From Crocinitomicaceae bacterium (GTDB lineage: Bacteria; Bacteroidota; Bacteroidia; Flavobacteriales_D; Crocinitomicaceae), in assembly GCA_022448165.1 (NCBI GenBank), contig JAKVAS010000020.1:1-36295 (forward strand): a DNA stretch of 36,295 nt, written 5' to 3'. The notes under the pieces were generated by a model, which worked only from the letters and a program-made list of their open reading frames with translations, made no database searches and had not been told where the DNA came from. Shown here in pieces: positions 7,673 through 15,795 of the stretch. The position numbers were made by a program, and so were the translations under genes. How positions within the stretch are numbered: the first letter of the stretch is position 1; every line of letters begins with the position of its first letter.

Positions 7673-10600
7673 ATGAAACATTCAATATGGATAATTAGTA
7701 GCGTTGGCATTGCTACCATTGCCTCTTTTTTAACTTTTCAACCATGGAATTTTAATGAATCCGTTTACAAGCAAGAAGTACTAAAGACTTTAGAAAGGCA
7801 AGAAATTGACGATGCTAAAAAATGGCTGTCGGCGCGATTTATTGATCAAGAAACAGGGCTTCCCCTTTCCAAAGAAAAATTACGCCTAATTGATGAATCA
7901 ATAAAAAACATGCCTCAAACAAAGTCAATTTCCTTTATTGAGCAGGGGCCCGACAATATTGGTGGACGTATTCGTGCAATACAGGTTGATCGAATTAATA
8001 ACGACATCGTATGGACAGGCGGTGTTTCAGGTGGACTATTTAAGTCTACAAATGGAGGGAATACATGGAATCATGTTACTTCCTACGAAGGAGTGGGAAG
8101 TCCATTTATTTCTTCAATTGCTCAATTTTCTAACGGAACATTGTTCGTTGCCACTGGTTCAGAAAATGAAAACTGGAACGGAGGTGGTGGAAACGGTGTT
8201 TGGTATAGCCAGGATCAAGGGACAACTTGGACACTAGTCCCCGAAACTGGGACTATTAATCTCATAAATAAAATTATAGCACCTGCCAATGGCACAACTC
8301 TATGGCTAGCAACATCTAATGGAATGAAAAAATGGAATTTTGGTAGCAGCTCCTTAGAAGTTGCCTCTAACGCCATCGGATCAACTACCTGTAGATCTAT
8401 AAGTTGCACAGAAGACGGTAGCCTACTCGTTGCAGCAATCGGAAGCAACAAAACTTATATTTCTAATGACGGAGGGGTTAGCTGGACAGATAAATCAATG
8501 GCGAATGGAGGCATTATACCTACAGGAGGCGATCGAATGGAATATGCAATTTCCCACGAATTAAACAACTCAGGACACTACTCAATATACGCTGTTCACA
8601 CCAGCTCAAACCTAAATGGGATGTATGTTTCCCATGATAGTGGAAATACATGGAGTCAATTCATGGGATCATCGGGGTCCCCTGGTAACTTAGATATATA
8701 CCGAGATCAAGGAGATTACAATTCAGTCGTTTCTGTTGTTCCTGGTAATTCAAAGAAAATCCTTATCGGTGGGATTGACATATGGAAATGGGAACAAAAT
8801 ACGAACTCTCCAATTTCTGGAGGCTTCGAAAAATTAACGGAATCTTATCTTTCACCTTCATCTAGCAAATACTCACATGCCGATAACCATGTAATGCAAT
8901 GGGATGGAGACAAACTATACGTTGGAAATGATGGCGGTATTAGTATTAACTTTGATCCTGAAGGAGATTGGTACCCAGCAAACCGCGGGTACAACATAAC
9001 CCAATATTATGGTGTTGCATTTGACGCGCACGGAGGCGTTATGGGTGGAGCTCAGGACAATGGGACCACCCACAATGACCATACAGGCTCTACATGGCAT
9101 GAATTTAAACAAGTATGGGGTGGTGATGGTTTCCAATGTGAAATTTCATTTTTCAATAGAGACATTCTTTTCGCAACTGTTCAGAACGGTGTAATTAAGC
9201 GCTCAAAAGACAGAGGAGTTACCGCGGAAGATTTTCATCCTGATTCCATTCCAGCTTCTTATGATGATTTCGGAACAGGTGGAGGTAACCATCCCTTCCA
9301 CACCACAATCTACATGGCAGAATATTACGACACCAATTCTGAAGATTCTATAATCTTCATTCCGCAACAAAATTATGCAGCAAACGATGAGATTGCAATC
9401 CCTAGTATGACGACCGGTGACAGTATCTATTATACCACACCAGTGCCACTATATTTCAGTGATACACTTAATTATACGGCTAATTTGTCTGTAACCGAAA
9501 ATTCTGTTGTTAATCAATTAAACGGCACGATTGTTCATCTTGACTTATACAACTGGGTTCATCATGGAACCTCTGGCTCAGGAAGTAACCCACCAGTCAT
9601 TGGTGATTCATTACTCGTTGATTTCCCTACAGGAACAGACACTGTCATTGTAGAATCATTAGATACATACACTCATTACTACGGACAACACCCTGTTACA
9701 TCAGACATATACGACATGGGATTAGATTCCGTTGTATATGATGTGTCATGGGATCAAATAACCGTTCAAGACCCATATCAATCTTGGTTTTTATTCTACA
9801 TAGACGCAAATGGTGGAGAACTTTGGGGGACACGAAATGCTCTTCGTTTATCAACACCAGATCCAAGATGGGGAATAATAGCTCAAGGAATTGGATCTGC
9901 CGGTGGATTTTCCAATCAGCCGAACCCAATTGATTTAGAATTTTCTAAAGACATGAATCATCTTTTCGTAAGCACAGGAGGGAGTCAAGTACATCGAATT
10001 GATGGATTAGGAAGTCTCTATTCTACAAATCCAACATTTGAAACAGATGCATTTTTCAAAGCTGGTAATCCACCGGCTGCTACCACCATGACATCTTTCT
10101 CTGGAGGAGGCGGAAGCATTGAAGGTTTAGGATTAAATCCAAATGATCCAGATGATCTAGTCATTTTTAAAGGTTCCGCAGGAATATCACGAACTTTAAG
10201 TAATGCCACATCTGGAAGTCCAACATTAACAACACTAGGCGCGGTAGGAACAACCTCTCCAAACATTTATGACGGAATCATTGACCGTGACGACCCAAAC
10301 ATTCTAGTTATAGGGACCTCTCATGGTGCTTTCGTTTCTGAGAACGGAGGACTAACATGGACTGTTGCTTCTACAGGATTTACTGGAACGCCAGTATTTG
10401 AGGTACGTCAGTCATGGAGAACGTGGAACGAAGGAAATTTCAAACCTGGAACCATATATATAGCAACTTATGGTAGAGGGATCTGGAGTTCTGACGCATA
10501 CGCTGAAACCCCAGAAAACGACCCGACTAGTGTCAATATTGATAACTTCAAAACACGTTTATCATCTTACCCAAACCCAGCAAATTTATCAACCAACATT

Positions 10601-10804
10601 CAATTTGAGCTCGCAGCTACATCTGATGTTACGATTAATGTATATAACCTATCAGGACATTTAGTTAAAAGTATCAAACAAAAAAACATGGCGAAAGGAA
10701 CAAACGAAGTTCCTCTTAACATCTCTGATTTATCAAGAGGCGTCTATGTTGTAAAGTTCAATGCTGGTGAACAAGTTGCCAGTACTAAACTTGTTAAGCA
10801 ATAA
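7673..10804 (+). CDS. T9SS-secreted BNR/VPS10-type beta-propeller protein, copy 1
   Basis: A 1043-residue secreted protein. It has an N-terminal signal segment (MKHSIWIISSVGIATIASF), then sialidase/sortilin-like propeller blades with Asp-box motifs such as STNGGNTW, SQDQGTTW, SNDGGVSW, SHDSGNTW and SENGGLTW. An inserted domain of about 185 residues (roughly 550-735) interrupts the blades. The C-terminal about 85 residues (from RLSSYPNPAN, near 957) form a type A T9SS sorting domain with NVYNLSGHLVKS and the terminal STKLVKQ. Such proteins are exported by Sec, then through the T9SS to the surface or medium. Propellers of this kind occur in glycosidases and adhesins; no catalytic residues can be assigned here. 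A diverged paralogue follows directly downstream. Confidence 0.9.
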   Translation: MKHSIWIISSVGIATIASFLTFQPWNFNESVYKQEVLKTLERQEIDDAKKWLSARFIDQETGLPLSKEKLRLIDESIKNMPQTKSISFIEQGPDNIGGRIRAIQVDRINNDIVWTGGVSGGLFKSTNGGNTWNHVTSYEGVGSPFISSIAQFSNGTLFVATGSENENWNGGGGNGVWYSQDQGTTWTLVPETGTINLINKIIAPANGTTLWLATSNGMKKWNFGSSSLEVASNAIGSTTCRSISCTEDGSLLVAAIGSNKTYISNDGGVSWTDKSMANGGIIPTGGDRMEYAISHELNNSGHYSIYAVHTSSNLNGMYVSHDSGNTWSQFMGSSGSPGNLDIYRDQGDYNSVVSVVPGNSKKILIGGIDIWKWEQNTNSPISGGFEKLTESYLSPSSSKYSHADNHVMQWDGDKLYVGNDGGISINFDPEGDWYPANRGYNITQYYGVAFDAHGGVMGGAQDNGTTHNDHTGSTWHEFKQVWGGDGFQCEISFFNRDILFATVQNGVIKRSKDRGVTAEDFHPDSIPASYDDFGTGGGNHPFHTTIYMAEYYDTNSEDSIIFIPQQNYAANDEIAIPSMTTGDSIYYTTPVPLYFSDTLNYTANLSVTENSVVNQLNGTIVHLDLYNWVHHGTSGSGSNPPVIGDSLLVDFPTGTDTVIVESLDTYTHYYGQHPVTSDIYDMGLDSVVYDVSWDQITVQDPYQSWFLFYIDANGGELWGTRNALRLSTPDPRWGIIAQGIGSAGGFSNQPNPIDLEFSKDMNHLFVSTGGSQVHRIDGLGSLYSTNPTFETDAFFKAGNPPAATTMTSFSGGGGSIEGLGLNPNDPDDLVIFKGSAGISRTLSNATSGSPTLTTLGAVGTTSPNIYDGIIDRDDPNILVIGTSHGAFVSENGGLTWTVASTGFTGTPVFEVRQSWRTWNEGNFKPGTIYIATYGRGIWSSDAYAETPENDPTSVNIDNFKTRLSSYPNPANLSTNIQFELAATSDVTINVYNLSGHLVKSIKQKNMAKGTNEVPLNISDLSRGVYVVKFNAGEQVASTKLVKQ

Positions 10805-10830
10805 AGTAAAAGATATATATACAAATAAAA

Positions 10831-10864
10831 TTAAGCCCATCTCTTTTTATAGAGATGGGCTTAA
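10831..10864 (+). terminator. Hairpin between the two propeller genes
   Basis: A perfect 14-bp inverted repeat (arms 10831-10844 and 10851-10864, loop TTTTAT) starts 26 bases after the copy 1 stop. The T-run after the stem is weak, so it may end transcription or protect the upstream mRNA 3' end. It suggests separate transcription of the two copies. Confidence 0.7.
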
Positions 10865-10994
10865 TATGTCTTGAGACTTTCAAAACTGTAAAGGGCATGA
10901 TTAAAACCAACTATATCAAATAGTAACTTTTCAATTATTATTTGTATTTTGGCGGTCGCGATAAACAGTTAAACTACTTGTATAATATCAAATT

Positions 10995-13900
10995 ATGAAA
11001 CGTAATAACATCATCTTTGGCAGTCTTGGCGTAATCGCCGCAGCTACCTTTTTTGCGTTTACACCTTGGAAATCAACAGATTCCGAAAGTGTTTATACTC
11101 AAGAGAATCTTAGTGCTTTAGAAAACAAAAGTGCCAATGACGCACGTATCTGGCTTGAAGCTAGGTATCTTGATCAATCAACAGGAGAACGAATTACTGA
11201 CGAAAAACTTCGTCAAATTGAAGAATCAATTAAACTTTTACCTAAAACAAAGGCATTAAGTTTTGTTGAGCAAGGTCCTGATAACATTGGTGGACGTACT
11301 CGTGCTATCCAAGTTGATCGTACCGATAACAATATTGTTTGGACTGGTGGAGTTTCTGGTGGTTTATACAAATCTGTTGACGGAGCTAATATATGGGAAC
11401 GAGTTACCTCTTACGAAGGTGTCGGAAGTCCTTTTATTTCTTCTATTGCTCAATTTTCTGATGGTACGCTATTTGTTGCAACTGGTTCAAATTTCGAAGG
11501 TTGGAATGGTAATGGAGTATGGTACTCGCAAGACCAAGGAGCTACTTGGACAATTGTTCCAGGAACAGCCTCTTTAGTTAAAGTTTCAGAACTTGCTGCA
11601 CCTGTTGGAGGAACAACTTTATGGCTAGGAACTTCTTCAGGTTTAAGAAAGTGGGAATTTGGTAACTCAACACTAGATATACCTTCTGCAGGCGCTGGAA
11701 ATTGTGGTTCTTTGAACTGCACCGATGATGGAACTGTATTTGTTGCTTCTATTGGAAGTAATCGTACTTATGTTTCTAACGACAGCGGAGTTACATGGGT
11801 TGACAAATCAACTGCTGGTGGTGGTACACTTCCATCAGGAAGTTCTCGAATGGAATATGCTATTTCGCATGAATTAAATAGTTCAGGATTCTATACTCTA
11901 TACGCAGTTCACACAGGAAGTAACTTAAATGGAATGTATGTATCTCAAGATAATGGAAATACATGGAGTCAATTTGTTGGAGCATCTGGTTCTCCAAGTA
12001 ACTTAGATATCTACCGTGGACAAGGAGGATATAACACTATTGTTTCTGTTGTACCTGGTAATACAAAAAAGATTGTTATTGGAGGTATTGACATTTGGAA
12101 ATGGGAGCAAAACACGAACAATCCGCCTGCCGGAGGATTTGAAAAGTTAACAGAATGGTTCTTATCTCCATCTTCGAACAAATATGTCCACGCAGACAAC
12201 CATGAAATGGAATGGGATGGTGACAAATTATATGTAGGTAATGATGGTGGTATTGGTATCACTTATGACCCTGAAGGAGATTGGTTCCCTGCAAACAGAG
12301 GTTACAACGTAACACAATACTACGGAATCGCTTTTGATGCCAACGGAGGTGTTATGGGAGGAGCTCAAGATAATGGTACAACACACAACGATCATACTGG
12401 ATCAACATATCATGAGTTTAAAGAGGTTTCTGGTGGAGACGGATTTGAATGTGAGATTTCTTTTTTCAATAGAGATATCTTATTCTCTACATCTCAATTT
12501 GGTTTCGTTATGAGATCAGGAGACAGAGGAGTAACAATGGATCAATTTTCTCCTTCGCTTCCAGCTGCATACGATCCTTTCGGTACAGATGGTTCACCGA
12601 ACCACCCGTTCCATACAACTATCCACTTGTCTGAGTACTACGATACAAACTCATTGGATTCTGTAGTATTTATTCCTCAACAAAACTACGCTGCAAATGA
12701 TGTTATATCTATTCCAAGTGCCACTACTGGGGATAGTATTCTTTATACAACACCTGTTGCATTATACTTTGATGATACATTAAACTATGCACCAGGATTA
12801 TCTACAACTGAAACGTCCGTTGTAAACTCTATCAATGGTGCAACAGTGCTTTTGGATCTATATACTTGGATTCATCACGGAACATCGGGTTCTGGAAACA
12901 CTCCGCCTGAAGTGGGAGATTCTTTATTAGTAGACTTCCCTACAGGAACGGACACAGTAGTTGTTGGTTCATTAGGAACATTTACACACTATTATGGTCA
13001 AAATGCCATTACTTCTGAAGTATATGACATGGGAATTGATTCTGTAGCTTATGATGTTGCTTGGGATAAATTAACCATTCAAGATCCTTACCAATCATGG
13101 TTCTTCATTTACGTAAATGCTAATGGAGGCGAACTTTGGGGAACACGTAATGCGCTTCGACTAGCTTCTGCTGATCAACAGTGGGGTGTTGTTGCTAGAG
13201 GAATTGGAGGATCATTTGGAGATCTTGATATAGAATTCTCTAAAGATTTGAACTCTTTATTTATCGCTACAGGAAGTTCACAGGTAAGAAGAATCGATGG
13301 TTTAGGAAGTCTTTACTCTACTACACCATCATTTGAAACAGATGCATTCTACTCTGTTACAGGAGCAGCCCCAGCGGCAACAACGGTTACAACCTTCTCT
13401 GGAGGCGGTGGAAACGTTGAAGGTATTGCTGTCAACCCAAGTAACCCAGATGACATTGTTACATTTAGAGGTTCTTCTGGAATGTCTAGAAGTAATAATA
13501 ATGCAACATCTGCATCTCCTACATTCACAAATGTTGGAGCTATTACAGGTGTTTCTCCATTCGTTTATGATGGAATCATCGATCGTGACGATCCTAATAT
13601 TATAGTTGTTGGTACATCAAATGGTGCTTTTGTAACAGAAGATGGAGGATCATCATGGAACGATGCTTCTACAGGATTTAGTGGAACACCTGTATATGAA
13701 GTACGTCAATCATGGAGAACTTGGGACGAAGGAAACTTCAAGCCAGGTACGATCTACATTGGTACATTTGGTCGAGGTCTTTGGAGCTCTGATTCTTACT
13801 TAGGCTTGACAGACTCAAATGATCCATCGGAAAACATTGAAAACTTTAATACACGGTTATCTTCATTCCCAAACCCAACGACAAGTACAACTACACTATC

Positions 13901-14102
13901 ATTTGAATTGGCGCAAGCTTCAGATGTAGATGTATATGTATACAATTTATCCGGTCGTTTGGTTAAAACGGTTAACAAGAAAAACCAAACAGCAGGATCT
14001 CAATTATTAGACTTAGATTCTAATGATCTTCCTCGTGGAACTTATATCGTTAAGTTCTCTGCTGGTAAACAACAAGCTTCAACAAAATTTGTTAAGCTGT
14101 AG
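10995..14102 (+). CDS. T9SS-secreted BNR/VPS10-type beta-propeller protein, copy 2
   Basis: A 1035-residue paralogue of the upstream gene with the same plan. The N-terminal signal segment is MKRNNIIFGSLGVIAAATFFAF. Asp-box blades include SQDQGATW, SNDSGVTW, SQDNGNTW and TEDGGSSW. An inserted domain spans about residues 545-730, and a type A T9SS sorting domain begins at RLSSFPNPTT near residue 950 and ends STKFVKL. Like copy 1 it should reach the surface or medium through the T9SS. Synonymous codons lean more to GCT, TCT, GTT, GGT and CGT than in copy 1, which by eye suggests stronger expression. A 190-base gap with a hairpin precedes it and a strong terminator follows, so it is probably its own transcription unit. 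Ligand or enzymatic activity is unknown. Confidence 0.9.
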   Translation: MKRNNIIFGSLGVIAAATFFAFTPWKSTDSESVYTQENLSALENKSANDARIWLEARYLDQSTGERITDEKLRQIEESIKLLPKTKALSFVEQGPDNIGGRTRAIQVDRTDNNIVWTGGVSGGLYKSVDGANIWERVTSYEGVGSPFISSIAQFSDGTLFVATGSNFEGWNGNGVWYSQDQGATWTIVPGTASLVKVSELAAPVGGTTLWLGTSSGLRKWEFGNSTLDIPSAGAGNCGSLNCTDDGTVFVASIGSNRTYVSNDSGVTWVDKSTAGGGTLPSGSSRMEYAISHELNSSGFYTLYAVHTGSNLNGMYVSQDNGNTWSQFVGASGSPSNLDIYRGQGGYNTIVSVVPGNTKKIVIGGIDIWKWEQNTNNPPAGGFEKLTEWFLSPSSNKYVHADNHEMEWDGDKLYVGNDGGIGITYDPEGDWFPANRGYNVTQYYGIAFDANGGVMGGAQDNGTTHNDHTGSTYHEFKEVSGGDGFECEISFFNRDILFSTSQFGFVMRSGDRGVTMDQFSPSLPAAYDPFGTDGSPNHPFHTTIHLSEYYDTNSLDSVVFIPQQNYAANDVISIPSATTGDSILYTTPVALYFDDTLNYAPGLSTTETSVVNSINGATVLLDLYTWIHHGTSGSGNTPPEVGDSLLVDFPTGTDTVVVGSLGTFTHYYGQNAITSEVYDMGIDSVAYDVAWDKLTIQDPYQSWFFIYVNANGGELWGTRNALRLASADQQWGVVARGIGGSFGDLDIEFSKDLNSLFIATGSSQVRRIDGLGSLYSTTPSFETDAFYSVTGAAPAATTVTTFSGGGGNVEGIAVNPSNPDDIVTFRGSSGMSRSNNNATSASPTFTNVGAITGVSPFVYDGIIDRDDPNIIVVGTSNGAFVTEDGGSSWNDASTGFSGTPVYEVRQSWRTWDEGNFKPGTIYIGTFGRGLWSSDSYLGLTDSNDPSENIENFNTRLSSFPNPTTSTTTLSFELAQASDVDVYVYNLSGRLVKTVNKKNQTAGSQLLDLDSNDLPRGTYIVKFSAGKQQASTKFVKL

Positions 14103-14123
14103 TATTGCAAGAATATTAATACT

Positions 14124-14158
14124 AAAAGCCCCGTTTTGGATTACAAAACGGGGCTTTT
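14124..14158 (+). terminator. Intrinsic terminator after propeller copy 2
   Basis: A 15-bp stem (arms 14124-14138 and 14144-14158) with a 5-base loop, a GC-rich centre (GCCCCG/CGGGGC) and a T-run at the end of the 3' arm. It lies 21 bases after the stop codon. The A-run on the left makes it potentially bidirectional. Confidence 0.88.
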
Positions 14159-14197
14159 TCTTTCCCGATACAACCTCTTCTATTCCATTAGAAATAA

Positions 14198-14205
14198 TAA
14201 ATTTG
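14198..14205 (+). promoter_or_regulatory. Possible -7 element for lpdA
   Basis: TAAATTTG is an exact TAnnTTTG match 19 bases before the ATG at 14225, between the copy 2 terminator and the gene. No clear -33 box is seen. Confidence 0.35.
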
Positions 14206-14224
14206 TAGTAAACAATTAAATAAC

Positions 14225-15628
14225 ATGAGTAATTTCGATATAACAATTATTGGTTCAGGCCCTGGAGGATATGTAGCTGCAATTCGTTGCGCACAATTGG
14301 GTATGAAAACAGCCATTATTGAAAAATATGATACGTTAGGCGGAACATGTCTTAATGTTGGGTGCATTCCATCAAAAGCACTTCTTGATTCTTCGGAGCA
14401 TTTCCATAATGCCACGCATAACTTTGCAGAACACGGTATTGACGTTACAGATGTTAAAGCGAATATCGAGCAAATGATCAATCGTAAGAATGACGTTGTT
14501 GCACAAACTTGTAATGGTGTAAAATTCTTAATGGATAAAAACAATATTGAAGTATTTCACGGTACAGGATCTTTCGTGAATAATACAACGATTAAAATTA
14601 CCGATAAAGAAGGAAACGAATCAGAAATCACTTCAAAACACTCAATTATCGCTACAGGATCTAAACCGAACTATTTCCCTGGAATGGAACCTGATAAAAA
14701 ACGAATTATAACTTCCACAGAAGTTCTAAACATGAAGGAAATCCCTTCTAAAATGCTTGTAATTGGAGGTGGTGTTATTGGATTAGAACTAGGATCTGTT
14801 TTTGCACGACTCGGAACGAAAATAGAAGTTGTAGAATTCGAAAATACGATCATTCCAACCATGGACAAAACAATGTCTAAAGAGTTAACGAAAGTATTAA
14901 AGAAAGAAGGTTTTAAGTTCCATTTGAATCATCGTGTACAACATGTAAAGAATACTGGAGATGGAGTTCAGCTCACTGCTCTAAACAAGAAAGGTGAAGA
15001 AGTAACAATGGACGCTGATTACTGCTTAGTAGCTGTTGGTAGAAAACCTTTTACGGAAGGTCTAGGCTTAGAAAATGCGGGTGTAAAATTAAATAATCGA
15101 GGTCAAGTTGAAGTTAATGATAACCTTCAAACATCTTCTCCTAATATTTATGCTATAGGCGATGTAGTACGTGGTGCAATGTTAGCTCACAAAGCTGAAG
15201 AAGAAGGTGTATATGTTGCAGAAATGTTAGCTGGACAAAAACCTCATATCAATTACGACCTTATACCAGGTGTTGTTTACACTTGGCCAGAAGTCGCATC
15301 TGTTGGAAAAACAGAAGAGGAGCTGAAATCAGCTGGAAAAGAGCTAAAAATTGGTCAATTCCCTATTAAAGCACTTGGTCGTGCTCGTGCTAGCATGGAC
15401 ATTATGGGAACGATCAAAATAATTGCTGATAAGGAAACTGACGAAGTTTTAGGAGTTCATATGATCGCTCCAAGAGCCGCTGACCTAATCATGGAAGCTG
15501 TTGTGGCAATGGAATACAGAGCATCTGCTGAGGACATTGCTAGAATTTGTCATCCACACCCAACCTATTCCGAAGGTGTTAAAGAAGCTGCTTTAGCTGC
15601 AACTGAAAATAGACCCTTACACATCTAA
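14225..15628 (+). CDS. lpdA: Dihydrolipoyl dehydrogenase
   Basis: The FAD flavoprotein E3 that reoxidises dihydrolipoamide in pyruvate, 2-oxoglutarate and branched-chain dehydrogenases and in glycine cleavage. At 467 residues it is full length. An N-terminal FAD fold GSGPGGYVAAI leads to the redox disulfide Cys42/Cys47 in GGTCLNVGCIPSKALL. The NAD fold is VIGGGVIGLELGSVFARLG, followed by the second FAD motif IYAIGDVV. The C-terminal dimer interface has HPHPTYSE with catalytic His445 and Glu450. It stands alone between two terminators with its own probable promoter, not in an E1/E2 operon, so one E3 may serve several complexes. It is functionally linked to lipA upstream. Confidence 0.97.
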   Translation: MSNFDITIIGSGPGGYVAAIRCAQLGMKTAIIEKYDTLGGTCLNVGCIPSKALLDSSEHFHNATHNFAEHGIDVTDVKANIEQMINRKNDVVAQTCNGVKFLMDKNNIEVFHGTGSFVNNTTIKITDKEGNESEITSKHSIIATGSKPNYFPGMEPDKKRIITSTEVLNMKEIPSKMLVIGGGVIGLELGSVFARLGTKIEVVEFENTIIPTMDKTMSKELTKVLKKEGFKFHLNHRVQHVKNTGDGVQLTALNKKGEEVTMDADYCLVAVGRKPFTEGLGLENAGVKLNNRGQVEVNDNLQTSSPNIYAIGDVVRGAMLAHKAEEEGVYVAEMLAGQKPHINYDLIPGVVYTWPEVASVGKTEEELKSAGKELKIGQFPIKALGRARASMDIMGTIKIIADKETDEVLGVHMIAPRAADLIMEAVVAMEYRASAEDIARICHPHPTYSEGVKEAALAATENRPLHI

Positions 15629-15646
15629 TCGTTGATGTTTTAAACT

Positions 15647-15679
15647 AAAAAAAGCTTCGTGATACACGAAGCTTTTTTT
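15647..15679 (+). terminator. Intrinsic terminator after lpdA
   Basis: A 15-bp stem with a 3-base loop (arms 15647-15661 and 15665-15679) ending in a run of eight T. It lies 18 bases after the lpdA stop. The A-run on the 5' side mirrors the T-run. Confidence 0.9.
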
Positions 15680-15741
15680 TGCCTATACAATCTATCATGA
15701 ATAAAGACATAGAAAAATTCATTGATTAAACATGAAGTAAT

Positions 15742-15781
15742 ACACAAAAAAGCCCCACTAAACAGCGGGGCTTTTTTGTGT
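15742..15781 (-). terminator. Terminator of the S46 peptidase gene, probably bidirectional
   Basis: A 15-bp stem (arms 15742-15756 and 15767-15781) with a 10-base loop, a GCCCC/GGGGC core and runs of six A and six T. It begins 14 bases past the peptidase stop on the minus strand and gives a U-run in that direction. It can also act as a second stop for readthrough from lpdA. Confidence 0.85.
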
Positions 15782-15795
15782 GTTAATCACAATCT

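Larger units (their letters stand above)
7673..14102 (+). repeat. Tandem gene duplication of T9SS propeller proteins
   Basis: The two consecutive genes encode proteins that align end to end, including the signal segment, the Asp-box blades, the inserted domain and the sorting domain. They share long blocks such as EQGPDNIGGR, TSYEGVGSPFISSIAQFS and GGVMGGAQDNGTTHNDHTGS. By eye most positions are identical in the propeller part. The DNA differs widely at third positions, so the duplication is old. Confidence 0.9.

Noticed and set aside
10994-10995. Promoter for propeller copy 2 in the 190-base gap
   Set aside because: TATTTTG and TTATTTG strings occur near 10940-10955, but none fits TAnnTTTG with proper spacing, so no site is called.
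7673-14102. The two propeller genes as an assembly duplication or a split gene
   Set aside because: Both frames are complete with their own signal and sorting domains, and the DNA differs throughout, so they are true paralogues.
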